A stretch of 64,000 nt of DNA, taken from NCBI GenBank assembly GCA_000972765.1, contig CP011265.1, forward strand, positions 3,159,001 to 3,223,000, given 5' to 3'. Below the pieces are notes generated by a model. That model ran no database searches. It was given only the letters and a program-made list of their open reading frames with translations, and had not been told where the DNA came from. Shown here piece after piece: positions 35,086 to 42,849 of this stretch; position 1 is the stretch's first letter; each line of letters begins with the position of its first letter. The DNA comes from Verrucomicrobia bacterium IMCC26134. Its GTDB lineage: Bacteria > Verrucomicrobiota > Verrucomicrobiia > Opitutales > Opitutaceae. A program made the translations under genes and the position numbers.

Positions 35086-35550
35086 ATGAAATACACTTCT
35101 TCCAACGAAGCCCCGAAATCCTACCACCTCCCCGCCGGTGACTACTCCGTCACCATCGTCGAGGCCTCCGAAACTGTCTCGCGCTCCACGGGCGCGGACA
35201 TGATCAAGCTCACGCTCGACGCCGAAGCTCCCGACGGCGCGACCGCCAAGGTCTTCGACTACCTCGTCGCCTCCGCGTCCTCCGCCTGGAAAATCGACGC
35301 CTTCCGCCGCGCCCTCGGTCACGAGGTCGTCCAAGGCGAACCGGTCGAACTAGCCGCCGAAGACCTCATCGGCCGCACGCTCCGCGCCCGCCTCAAGGTC
35401 GAGGAGTTCAACGGTCGCGCCAACAACAAGGTCGAGGCCTGGCTCGCCCCGCTCGCCGGTTCCGGCAACGCGCCCGCTCCCGCGCCGCGTGCCTCCGCTC
35501 CGACCGCACCCACCACCAAAAAGGAGGACTCCGCCATTGAGCCGTTTTAA
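35086..35550 (+). CDS. DUF669-type phage protein, SSB-like
   Basis: 154 aa. The start KYTSSNEAPKSYHLPAGDYS followed by VTIVEASETVSRSTGADMIK and LTLDAEAPDGATAKVFDYLV is typical of DUF669 phage proteins found beside Sak4-like ATPases and thought to bind single-stranded DNA. The core is an OB-like beta region to about 125, followed by a Pro/Ala tail and an acidic-hydrophobic end SAIEPF, like the C-terminal tip of SSB proteins. A Shine-Dalgarno for the next gene lies within its 3' end. Confidence 0.78.
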   Translation: MKYTSSNEAPKSYHLPAGDYSVTIVEASETVSRSTGADMIKLTLDAEAPDGATAKVFDYLVASASSAWKIDAFRRALGHEVVQGEPVELAAEDLIGRTLRARLKVEEFNGRANNKVEAWLAPLAGSGNAPAPAPRASAPTAPTTKKEDSAIEPF

Positions 35551-37075
35551 CCTCCGTCCCTATCAATCGGCGTGCGTCGAGTCCGTGCTCACGAAGTTCC
35601 GTGAGCGCGGCAAGCTCCTCGCCGTCCTCCCGACCGCCGCCGGAAAAACCGTGATTTTCTCGCACACGGCCGAGCGGTTCCAACCCGGTCGCACGCTCAT
35701 CCTCGCGCACCGCGAGGAGCTACTCACCCAGGCTGCCGACAAGCTGACCCGCGCCACCGGTATCGTCGCCGAGACCGAGTGCGGAGACGACTACGCCAGC
35801 CTCACCGCGCCCGTCGTCGTCGCCTCCGTCCAAACGCTGATGCGTGAAAAACGCCTGCACCGTTGGCCGCGCGATCACTTCAACCTCGTCGTCGTTGACG
35901 AAGCCCATCACGCGCTTGCAGAAAGCTACCAGCGCGTGCTCGGCTACTTCGACGGCCACGCCAAAATCCTCGGCGTCACCGCGACCCCCGACCGCGGCGA
36001 CAAGAAGAGTCTCGGCGCTTACTTCGAGGACATCGCGTTCGAGGTCAGTCTCCACGAACTCATCGAACAGGGTTATCTTGCCCGCATCGCCGTCCGAACG
36101 ATGCCGGTCGAGATCGACCTCGCGAGCGTCCGCACACTCGCCGGTGACTACAGCGACGCCGACCTCGGCGACGCCATCGAGCCTGCCCTCCGCGAGATCG
36201 TGTCGGCCATGCGTGCCGCCATCGGCACCCGCAAGACCATCGTCTTCCTCCCGCTCATCCGCACATCCCGCCGCTTCGTGGAACTCTGCGAAGAGGCGGG
36301 CCTGTCCGCCGCCCACATCGACGGCCAGAGCGAAGACCGCGCCGACATTCTCGCCCGCTTCGCCGTCGGTGAGTTTCAGATCCTCAGCAATTCTATGTTG
36401 CTCACCGAGGGCTTCGACGAGCCCTCCGTCGCGTGTGTCGTCTGTCTCCGCCCGACCAAGGTTCGCGCACTCTACGCGCAGATCATCGGACGCGGCACGC
36501 GGCTTCACCCCGGCAAGGAAAACCTCCTCGTCCTCGACTTCCTCTGGATGACCGGACGCCACTCCCTCGTCCGTCCCGCGCACCTTGTCGCGTCCACCCC
36601 CGAGATCGCCGACGCCATGATCGCCAAGGCCGCAGCGGCCGGCGACGAGGAGCACGACCTCCTTGCCGACGAGATCGACGCCAAGGCCCAGCGCGAGGCA
36701 GCCCTCGCCGCCGAGCTGGCCGCGCACGCCAAGCGCGCGTCCCGCCAGCTCGATCCGGTCGAGTTCGCCTTGTCCCTGCACGAACTCGACCTCGCCGAAT
36801 ACGAGCCGACGATGCCCTGGCACAGCCAGCCCGCTTCGCCCAAGCAGCTCGCCTTGATCGAGCGCAACGGACTCGACCCGACCGCCATCCGCGACAAGGG
36901 CCACGCCGCCGCGATCATCGACCGCATCCTCGCGCGTCGAAACCTCGGCCTCGCCACGCCCAAGCAAGTCGCGTGTCTCCGCCGCAACGGACACCCGCGC
37001 CCCGACCTCGTCACCTTCGACGAAGCCGGTGCCTGGATGAATGACCGCTTCGGCCAACAACGGAGGGACGCCTGA
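35537..37075 (+). CDS. DEAD/DEAH-box superfamily II helicase
   Basis: 512 aa. The best start is TTG at 35537, with a perfect AAGGAGG at 35521-35527, nine bases ahead, and the protein then begins LSRFNLRPYQSACVESVLTK. Motif I is LPTAAGKTVIF, motif II VVVDEAHHAL, motif III GVTATPDRGD, and motif VI ALYAQIIGRGTRLHPGKENL. The C-terminus carries two copies of a short TPKQ/SPKQ helical motif (SPKQLALIERNGLD, TPKQVACLRRNGHP), probably a DNA-binding module. It should unwind DNA in element replication or recombination. The TGA stop overlaps the next ATG (37073-37077). Confidence 0.88.
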   Translation: MSRFNLRPYQSACVESVLTKFRERGKLLAVLPTAAGKTVIFSHTAERFQPGRTLILAHREELLTQAADKLTRATGIVAETECGDDYASLTAPVVVASVQTLMREKRLHRWPRDHFNLVVVDEAHHALAESYQRVLGYFDGHAKILGVTATPDRGDKKSLGAYFEDIAFEVSLHELIEQGYLARIAVRTMPVEIDLASVRTLAGDYSDADLGDAIEPALREIVSAMRAAIGTRKTIVFLPLIRTSRRFVELCEEAGLSAAHIDGQSEDRADILARFAVGEFQILSNSMLLTEGFDEPSVACVVCLRPTKVRALYAQIIGRGTRLHPGKENLLVLDFLWMTGRHSLVRPAHLVASTPEIADAMIAKAAAAGDEEHDLLADEIDAKAQREAALAAELAAHAKRASRQLDPVEFALSLHELDLAEYEPTMPWHSQPASPKQLALIERNGLDPTAIRDKGHAAAIIDRILARRNLGLATPKQVACLRRNGHPRPDLVTFDEAGAWMNDRFGQQRRDA

Positions 37076-39081
37076 TGCCCCTGCGCTACACGTCGCCCTC
37101 CGATTGCGCCGGGCCGCTCGACCTCATCGAGCGCGCCCGGCGTTACCTCGCCAAGATGCCGCCCGCCATTTCGGGGCAGCACGGCCACGACCAGACCTTC
37201 GCCGTAGCCTGCACGCTTGTGCAGGGCTTCGGCCTGTCGGTTGCCGAAGCCGCCCCTCTCTTCGCCGAGTATAACGCCCGTTGCTCGCCCCCGTGGTCGG
37301 AGCACGACCTCGCCCACAAACTTACCGACGCCGACCGCGCGTCACCACCCACCGAAGGACGCGGCCATCTCTCCCGCTCCACCGGCCCCGCGTCTCCACG
37401 CCCTCACGCATCCTCCGTGTCCACCATCGCCACACCTTCCACACCCATCCCCGACGCCACCCAGTTCGAGACCTTCCTCCGCGCCTCCTTCGAGCCTGCC
37501 GACGTGCTCTCCATCGCCCCCGGCACGCTCCACCCCGAATCCGAGCGCGCCATCCCCGAACACGGCGGCGTCAACACCCTCAGCCGCGACGCCTGGCTTG
37601 AGCGTGCCGCCTCACGCGGCGGCATCGCCCGCGTCTTCACCTCCCGCCACGGTCTGTTCATCCGCATCAACCCGGTGCGCTCCGGTGCCGACGGCACCGA
37701 CGAAGACGTGACCGCGTTGCGCCATGTCCTCGTCGAGAGCGACGCCATCCCGAAGGCCGAGCAGGAGCGCCAGCTCCGCGCCTCCGGCCTGCCCATCGCC
37801 GCCCTCATCGACTCTGCCGGTGCATCCGTCCACGCATGGGTTCGCATCGACGCCAAGACCCGCGAGGAATACCACGCCCGCCGAGAGAAAGTCTGGGCCT
37901 CGCTCCCCGGCTTCCAGATCGACAAAGCCAATAAGAATCCCTCGCGCTTCTCTCGTTGCCCCGGCGGCCTGCGCGGCGAGGGCGTGCAACGCCTTCTCGC
38001 CGTCAACCTCGGCTCTCCCTCGTTCGCCGATTGGGAAGCCACGCACGAGGACGCCCGCGACATCGTCGCCGCGTCCACGTTCTGCGCCGAGGACGAGCCG
38101 GATCCACCGCAGCTCATTGAGGGCATCCTGTTTCGCGGCGCGAAGATGATTATCGCCGGGCCGTCGAAGAGCCGGAAAACCTGGAATCTCACCGACCTCG
38201 CCATCTCCGTCTCCCTCGGTCGCCCGTGGTGCGGCTTCACCACGCGCGCCTCTGCCGTCCTCTACGTCAACTTGGAGATTGCCCGGTTCAGTTACCGCAA
38301 GCGCATCCGCTTCGTCTGCGCAGGCCGGGGCTTCACGCCCTCCGACCTCGCCCGCTTCCACGTCTGGAATCGTCGCGGCAAGGACAACGAGATCAGTCAG
38401 CTCTCCGCCCGCCTTCGCCGCCAGGCCGCGCGCGTCGGGGCCGACCTCATCATCATCGACCCGATCTACAAGACCTACGGGGACAGGGAGGAGAACTCGA
38501 ACACCGAGATGGCGCAGGTCTTGAACGAGCTGGAGAAGCTCGCGCAGGACACCAGCGCCGCCGTCCTCATCGCCGCCCACTTCCCGAAAGGGAATCTCAC
38601 CGGCCGCGATGCCATCGACCGCGTGGCGGGGGCGTCTGTCTTCGGTCGCGATCCCGACGCCCTCCTCATCATGACGCCGCACGAGCAGCCCGACGCGTTC
38701 ACCGTGTCGCCCATCCTCCGCGACCTCCCACCGCAACCCGAGTTCGTCATTCAGTGGACGGCCCAGCACTTCGAGCGCATCGCCGCTGATCCGAAGTCTA
38801 TCCAGGGCCGCGACAAGCCCGCGCACGAGAAGGCCGGGGGTTCCTACCTCATCGGCAGTCACCGCGCCCTGTTCTCCAACATGCCGCCCGTGACCTACGA
38901 CCGCGCCGACCCTCATGGCTGCGAAGTCGTCACCCACATCGCCCAGAAGCTCGCCGAGGCCGGCAAGGATTCATCTAAGGCCCTCGCCGCTTTCCATTAC
39001 ATGCGGAAGAGCGACCGGGGGATCATCGTCTTCGATTCTAACCTCAAAAAGTGGAGGGGCTGTGACCATGTCGTCGCCTGA
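37075..39081 (+). CDS. PrimPol-like primase fused to AAA/RepA-type helicase
   Basis: 668 aa. Residues 1-105 resemble the small N-terminal domain of phage primases (LIERARRYLAKMPPAISG, WSEHDLAHKLTDADR). Residues about 150-330 look like a PrimPol (archaeo-eukaryotic primase) core: LRHVLVESDAIPKAEQERQL, DSAGASVHAWVRIDA and NKNPSRFSRCPGG, giving the Asp, Ser-x-His and Arg expected. The last half is a RecA/RepA-like ATPase: Walker A MIIAGPSKSRKTWNL, Walker B DLIIIDPIYKTYGD, then LIAAHFPKGN. A primase-helicase of this type is the usual replication initiator of P4-like satellites and plasmids. An iteron array follows directly. Confidence 0.72.
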   Translation: MPLRYTSPSDCAGPLDLIERARRYLAKMPPAISGQHGHDQTFAVACTLVQGFGLSVAEAAPLFAEYNARCSPPWSEHDLAHKLTDADRASPPTEGRGHLSRSTGPASPRPHASSVSTIATPSTPIPDATQFETFLRASFEPADVLSIAPGTLHPESERAIPEHGGVNTLSRDAWLERAASRGGIARVFTSRHGLFIRINPVRSGADGTDEDVTALRHVLVESDAIPKAEQERQLRASGLPIAALIDSAGASVHAWVRIDAKTREEYHARREKVWASLPGFQIDKANKNPSRFSRCPGGLRGEGVQRLLAVNLGSPSFADWEATHEDARDIVAASTFCAEDEPDPPQLIEGILFRGAKMIIAGPSKSRKTWNLTDLAISVSLGRPWCGFTTRASAVLYVNLEIARFSYRKRIRFVCAGRGFTPSDLARFHVWNRRGKDNEISQLSARLRRQAARVGADLIIIDPIYKTYGDREENSNTEMAQVLNELEKLAQDTSAAVLIAAHFPKGNLTGRDAIDRVAGASVFGRDPDALLIMTPHEQPDAFTVSPILRDLPPQPEFVIQWTAQHFERIAADPKSIQGRDKPAHEKAGGSYLIGSHRALFSNMPPVTYDRADPHGCEVVTHIAQKLAEAGKDSSKALAAFHYMRKSDRGIIVFDSNLKKWRGCDHVVA

Positions 39082-39093
39082 TTTTTCATTCCC

Positions 39094-39189
39094 GTATCCC
39101 GCCCTGTGTCCCGCTCGGTATCCCGCCTGTGTCCCGCCCCCTAGCACCCGGGACACACACCCGGGATCTAGACCGGGACATATCCCGGG
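39094..39189. repeat. Iteron-like array, candidate replication origin
   Basis: Octamers alternate GTATCCCG (39094), GTGTCCCG (39106), GTATCCCG (39118), GTGTCCCG (39129) at 12, 12 and 11 bp. The array then inverts to CGGGACAC (39149), CGGGATCT (39162) and CGGGACAT (39174) at 13 and 12 bp, ending in CATATCCCGGG. About one helical turn separates each copy, so a protein would line up on one face. It lies just after the primase-helicase gene, a usual place for a satellite or plasmid origin. Confidence 0.75.
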
Positions 39190-39194
39190 CTCTA

Positions 39195-39246
39195 TTCTTC
39201 TAAAGAAGAAGTGGGAGAGCATCGCTATCGCTCTCCCACCTTCTTT
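39195..39246 (+). promoter_or_regulatory. Two mutually exclusive hairpins upstream of the nuclease gene
   Basis: Hairpin A: TTCTTC / GAAGAA (39195-39200 with 39205-39210), 4-nt loop. Hairpin B: GTGGGAGAGC / GCTCTCCCAC (39211-39220 with 39230-39239), extended past one bulged C by 39205-39210 with 39241-39246, 9-nt loop. The segment 39205-39210 can join only one of them. This resembles an attenuator or a weak terminator 30 bp before a ribosome binding site. Confidence 0.55.
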
Positions 39247-39288
39247 CGACGGGACAGACAAACCGCGCCGCGTCGCAGGAGGTGCCCG

Positions 39289-39675
39289 ATGAACTCCCGC
39301 GAAAAAGGAAAGCGCGGCGAGCGCCGTTGGCGTGACGTGCTCCGCGATGCCGGATTCCAGAAGGCTCATCGCGGCGTCCAGTATTCCGGCGGCGCGGACT
39401 CGCCCGACGTCGCCTGTCCCGAGTTGCCGGGGATTCACTTCGAGGTGAAGGCCGTCGAGGCGCTGAACATCTGGCGCGCGATGGCCCAGTCCATCACCGA
39501 CGCCGGGGATAAGAAGATCCCTGTCGTCGCCCACACCCGCAACCGCTCCGGCTGGCTCGTCACCATGCGCGCCGAGGACTGGCTCGCCCTCATCCGCGAG
39601 TCCGACCACGTCGCGCCGCCCGACACTTCGCCCATCGCCCCGAGCCCATCGCCCACACCGGAGGTGTCGCCATGA
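39289..39675 (+). CDS. PD-(D/E)XK nuclease, Holliday-junction-resolvase-like
   Basis: 128 aa from the ATG at 39289, which has AGGAGGT six bases ahead; a longer frame to 39211 runs through the hairpins and is not used. The sequence KGKRGERRWRDVLRDAGFQK followed by ADSPDVACPELPGIHFEVKA gives the conserved Glu, Asp and Glu-x-Lys of PD-(D/E)XK nucleases, in the spacing of Hjc-type resolvases and small phage endonucleases. It would resolve branched DNA for replication or packaging. Its stop overlaps the next start (ATGA, 39672-39675). Confidence 0.75.
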   Translation: MNSREKGKRGERRWRDVLRDAGFQKAHRGVQYSGGADSPDVACPELPGIHFEVKAVEALNIWRAMAQSITDAGDKKIPVVAHTRNRSGWLVTMRAEDWLALIRESDHVAPPDTSPIAPSPSPTPEVSP

Positions 39676-40238
39676 CCTACGCCGACCGCCAGGCCGAGCG
39701 CGATTCGGCTTACTCCACCGCCTACCGCGATTGGGTCGCCTCCCTACCTCCCGCCGAGCGCGCCGAGCTCGCGGCGGGGGGCTTGTCCGAGCCCGACGCC
39801 ACCCGCCACACCTGCACCCGCCAGCACGACGACGCCACCCTCGACCGCACCGCCGCGCCCGAGCCCACGCCCGACGACGTTGCCGAGTTGGCCGACGAGC
39901 CCGCCCCCGTCTCGCCCGCCACACCCACCGACACCACGACCGCCGCCGATGTGCTCGCCTCGTTCTGTGCCCGCATCCGTTCCCACCCGAACCCGCTCCT
40001 CGCTTTCGACGCCGCCTGTTTTGCCTCCGGCCTCATGGACGTCGAAGGTCTCAGCGAGACCGCCCTCGCCAAGCGTCACCGCGTCACCCGCGCCGCCTTC
40101 TCCAAACTCGTCGTTGCGTGGTCGGAGACCTTCGGCCTCCCGCCCTCGCGGGGGATGCGTTCGAAACGCGCCCGCCACGCCTACCGCCAAGCCCGATTGA
40201 CATCCCTCGCCCAACACCATGACCAAGCCCAAACCTAA
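39672..40238 (+). CDS. Hypothetical element protein with C-terminal HTH
   Basis: 188 aa, family not recognised. The N-terminal third is charged and helical (DRQAERDSAYSTAYRDWVAS). A Pro/Thr/Asp-rich linker follows (about 63-93). The C-terminal part has a likely helix-turn-helix (LSETALAKRHRVTRAAFSKL), comparable with sigma-region-4-like or phage regulator domains. It is coupled to the nuclease gene upstream (ATGA) and overlaps the next gene by 20 bp. It may control late genes or act in replication, but nothing shows this directly. Confidence 0.65.
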   Translation: MTYADRQAERDSAYSTAYRDWVASLPPAERAELAAGGLSEPDATRHTCTRQHDDATLDRTAAPEPTPDDVAELADEPAPVSPATPTDTTTAADVLASFCARIRSHPNPLLAFDAACFASGLMDVEGLSETALAKRHRVTRAAFSKLVVAWSETFGLPPSRGMRSKRARHAYRQARLTSLAQHHDQAQT

Positions 40239-40806
40239 GCTCGTCGCCCCTCTCGAAGTCCTCCCGCCCGACACCACCGCTCCCGACACCCAGGGGGCTA
40301 TGTTGAGCATCGACCTCTCCGCCTCGATCAACGCCGCCTTTGCCACCGCCCGCACCGCCGCCGACTCCGCAACCAACGAGGCCCGCTCCGCCATCACCGC
40401 CGCCGTTCAGTGCGGCGACCTCCTCACCCGCCAGAAGGCCAGCGTCCCCCACGGCACTTGGCTCGATTGGCTCGCCACCCATTGCCCCGACATCTCCGCC
40501 GAGACCGCCCGCCGCTACATGCGTCTCTCGAAACGGTCACAAGTGACCGATCTCACCGACGCCGCCTCCCTCCGCCAAGCCTACCTCGCCACGGGGGTTC
40601 TTCCCGAAGAACCCCCTCGCGACAACGACACCCCCGACGCCAACGCCCCCGTCGTCACCTTCACGCGGGGGCTTGATCAATTCCGCCGCTGGTTCCACCG
40701 CCGCACAGAAGACAAGCCCCTCGCCAAGTGGACGCCCGAAGCCCGCCGCCTCCTCCGCAACGAACTCGCCTGGTTCAAGAAGCTCCACGACGACCTCGCC
40801 GCCTGA
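40219..40806 (+). CDS. DUF3102-like HTH protein
   Basis: 195 aa. The central segment GDLLTRQKASVPHGTWLDWL followed by ISAETARRYMRLSKRS matches the DUF3102/ParB-like pattern ('HG.f..Wl...... S..tArryMrla'), a helix-turn-helix found in phages and mobile elements. N-terminal and C-terminal parts are helical, the end reading LRNELAWFKKLHDDLAA. A copy of the element's 16-bp palindrome lies inside its coding sequence (40534). It is the last gene before a 1.5-kb non-coding stretch. A regulatory or partition-like role is possible. Confidence 0.65.
   Translation: MTKPKPKLVAPLEVLPPDTTAPDTQGAMLSIDLSASINAAFATARTAADSATNEARSAITAAVQCGDLLTRQKASVPHGTWLDWLATHCPDISAETARRYMRLSKRSQVTDLTDAASLRQAYLATGVLPEEPPRDNDTPDANAPVVTFTRGLDQFRRWFHRRTEDKPLAKWTPEARRLLRNELAWFKKLHDDLAA
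40534..40549. repeat. 16-bp palindrome, copy 2 (CGGTCACAAGTGACCG)
   Basis: Inverted repeat CGGTCAC-AA-GTGACCG inside the DUF3102-like gene. Identical to the copies at 30544 and 48281 except for one spacer base. Confidence 0.75.
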
Positions 40807-42321
40807 CAACGCCATCGCTCACTGCGTTCGCTCGGCGAACCACGCTAACGCGCTCCGTCGCCGCGTCCTCGATAATTCGCCCGCAGACGGTGCCGCTCGG
40901 CCTCCCTCCATTCCGCTCCGCGCTACCGTTCCGCCTACGGTGCGCCGACTCCGCCCAGTCGGGGGCCGCAACGCCCTCCGCCCCTGACGTCACGGATCTC
41001 GCCGAGCCGAGAACCGCGCCGTCTCGCTTCGCGAACGGGGCTGCGGTCGTCGCGGCTGATCCCCGACCCGGCGTCGCCGTCGCCCCTTCGGCTCCACGTC
41101 CGCACTCCGCTCCATTCCGGTCGCCCGACCGTCACCGACTGCTCGACTGTCCGGCTCACAACGCCCAAGGCCCCGAACCAACGCCAGCGCGTCGAGACGC
41201 CGTCACTCGGTTCCGCGTCCGCCAAGGCGGGTGCTCACCGAGCGCCGCCGACTCGCCGGGCCAACACGCAATCCGGCCGCCGCTCGCGCCCGTCGCGCAC
41301 AACGCGCGCCGGAAGCTCGCTCTGCCCGGCCTCAAACGCCGGTCGGCTTGATGCTCGCCGCGAACAACGCGGCTCGAACAACGAGTGCGGTTCGTTCGCA
41401 AAGCTCACTCACGACCCAACGACCACGCGCGCCCGTAATGCGAAAGCCCTCCGCTCGCCACCGGGCACGTCGCCCGCCCGCGTCGCTGGCGATACGGGTT
41501 GGCCTTCGTCACGGCGAGGCGCTGGCACTGCGACGGCGTTCCTTCGTTCACGTCCGACGTCGTGTCCCGCGTCCATCGTCCGAGTCTTGTCGGCCAACCC
41601 TCCTCGTCCCGCGCCACCGTCAGGCGACCTGCTTTCCCCTGCGCGCACTACTTACCTTATGCCCAATATGCCCTCCTTCGGAGCGAGTCCGGCACCCTGT
41701 CAGGGCACCCGCCCGGAGGCATTTTTGACATAAGGTGGAGTAGTGCGCTCGGGCCGGCAGCGAGCTTCGGGCGTCACCAGTCCGCGCGCGCGAACCAATT
41801 CCACTGCGGCTTCGCCGCGCCTCAACGAAGATTCTAGCGGCGCTTCGCGCAATGAATAGGTTCCCCCGCGCCCGCCCTGGCCGTCCGTTTTCGGTGCCTT
41901 GTCCCCGATGCCACCTCGCTCACAAGCCATCGTCGGTTCTGCCGTCGCCACGCGCCCCCATCGTTCTCTCGCTTCGCTCGTTCACTGGGGAGCTTCCCCC
42001 CGCCACCCAAGCAGGGCGGTGGCCCCGCCCGTCCCTGTCGGCCTAGCTTCGCTGGCCGACCGGCGGGCTTGCGCGCCTCTGGCGCGCCGCTTCGCCCTGT
42101 CACCCGCGCGCTCCGCGCAGAACCAGCGGGCGACGGGCTCCGCCTCCGTCGGGCCGGGCGCGCCGAGCCGCGCGTCGGCCCTCCTGCGCCTCGGCGGCGG
42201 CAAGGATGCCGCCCACTCGTTGCGGCGGGCTAACGCCCGTCGCTGCAACCCGCACCGTTCACGCGCGTTTTAAGCCATCGCCAAATCCGCCCGCGCGCGT
42301 GTTGACAGCCTTCCCCCGGCG
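40807..42321. other. 1.5-kb non-coding, hairpin-rich region upstream of terminase
   Basis: No open frame here has a credible protein: all are Arg/Pro/Ala-rich strings overlapping in several frames, without domain patterns. The DNA is instead full of short GC palindromes around small loops (for example GCGCGCCTCTGGCGCGC, GCGCGCTCCGCGC, GGGCTAACGCCC), most dense at 42000-42260. It contains the long inverted repeat at 41643-41748. It sits between the early genes and the terminase, where a packaging site (cos or pac), an origin or a structured RNA could lie; it could also be the remains of lost genes. Confidence 0.55.
41643..41748. repeat. Long imperfect inverted repeat with structured centre
   Basis: The left arm GCGCACTACTTACCTTATG (41643-41661) pairs with the right arm at 41729-41748 (reverse complement GCGCACTACTCCACCTTATG), differing only at a 2-to-3-base internal loop. 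The 67-nt centre can fold again (ATGCC-CTCC with GGAGGCAT; CCCTGTCAGGG). This is the only AT-balanced, clearly ordered structure in the surrounding 1.5 kb, so it is probably functional: structured RNA, terminase site or recombination site. Confidence 0.65.
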
Positions 42322-42849
42322 ATGCCCATCGCCGTCCCGAAAGCCGACAAGGTCGGGCGCAGCTCCAAGTTCAGCCGCGCCCTGTTCGACCGCGTCCTCA
42401 CGGCGATACGTGACGGCGCGCCGTCCCTGAACGCCATCGAGACGCAGGGCATCGACCAATCCACGTTTTACCGGCACTTGCAGCGTCAGCCCGACCTCGT
42501 GCCGTTGCTCCAAGCCGCCCAGCTCGAACGCGACCGCGTGCGGAACGCGTCGCGAATCGAGGAGGCCGAGCAGGAGTTGAAGCGCCGAGGCATCGACGGC
42601 TGGACGGAGCCCGTTTTCGACGCGAAAGGCCAGATGTGCGGCGAGCGCCGCCGCTACTCCGACGCGTGCCTGATTTTCTTCCTCAAGGCCCACAAGCCCG
42701 AGCTTTACCGCGACCAGCCCACCACCGTCGTCGCCACCCAAGTCAACATCACGCCCGAGAAGGAAAAAGACATCATGCGCGAGTGGCGTTCGCGTCTCGG
42801 CGCGACGGAAGCCCCGGCACCGGCCACGACCACGCCGCCCGCGCCATGA
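42322..42849 (+). CDS. Terminase small subunit-like HTH protein
   Basis: 175 aa. It begins with a helix-turn-helix segment: KFSRALFDRVLTAIRDGAPS, then LNAIETQGIDQSTFYRHLQR. A helical stretch (RDRVRNASRIEEAEQELKRR) and YSDACLIFFLKAHKPELYRD follow; the last pattern is typical of small terminase subunits and related phage HTH proteins. It should recognise the packaging site and hand DNA to the large subunit. Its stop overlaps the next start (ATGA, 42846-42849), which is the large terminase gene. Confidence 0.78.
   Translation: MPIAVPKADKVGRSSKFSRALFDRVLTAIRDGAPSLNAIETQGIDQSTFYRHLQRQPDLVPLLQAAQLERDRVRNASRIEEAEQELKRRGIDGWTEPVFDAKGQMCGERRRYSDACLIFFLKAHKPELYRDQPTTVVATQVNITPEKEKDIMREWRSRLGATEAPAPATTTPPAP

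Noticed and set aside
39094-39189. CRISPR array
   Set aside because: Repeats are 8 bp at 11-13 bp spacing with inversion, far too short and without spacers; no cas genes are present in the window.
40728-42273. Several open frames of 60-207 codons on both strands between the DUF3102-like gene and the terminase gene
   Set aside because: All are Arg/Pro/Ala/Ser strings from GC-rich palindromic DNA, open in several frames at once, with no domain pattern and no good ribosome binding site.
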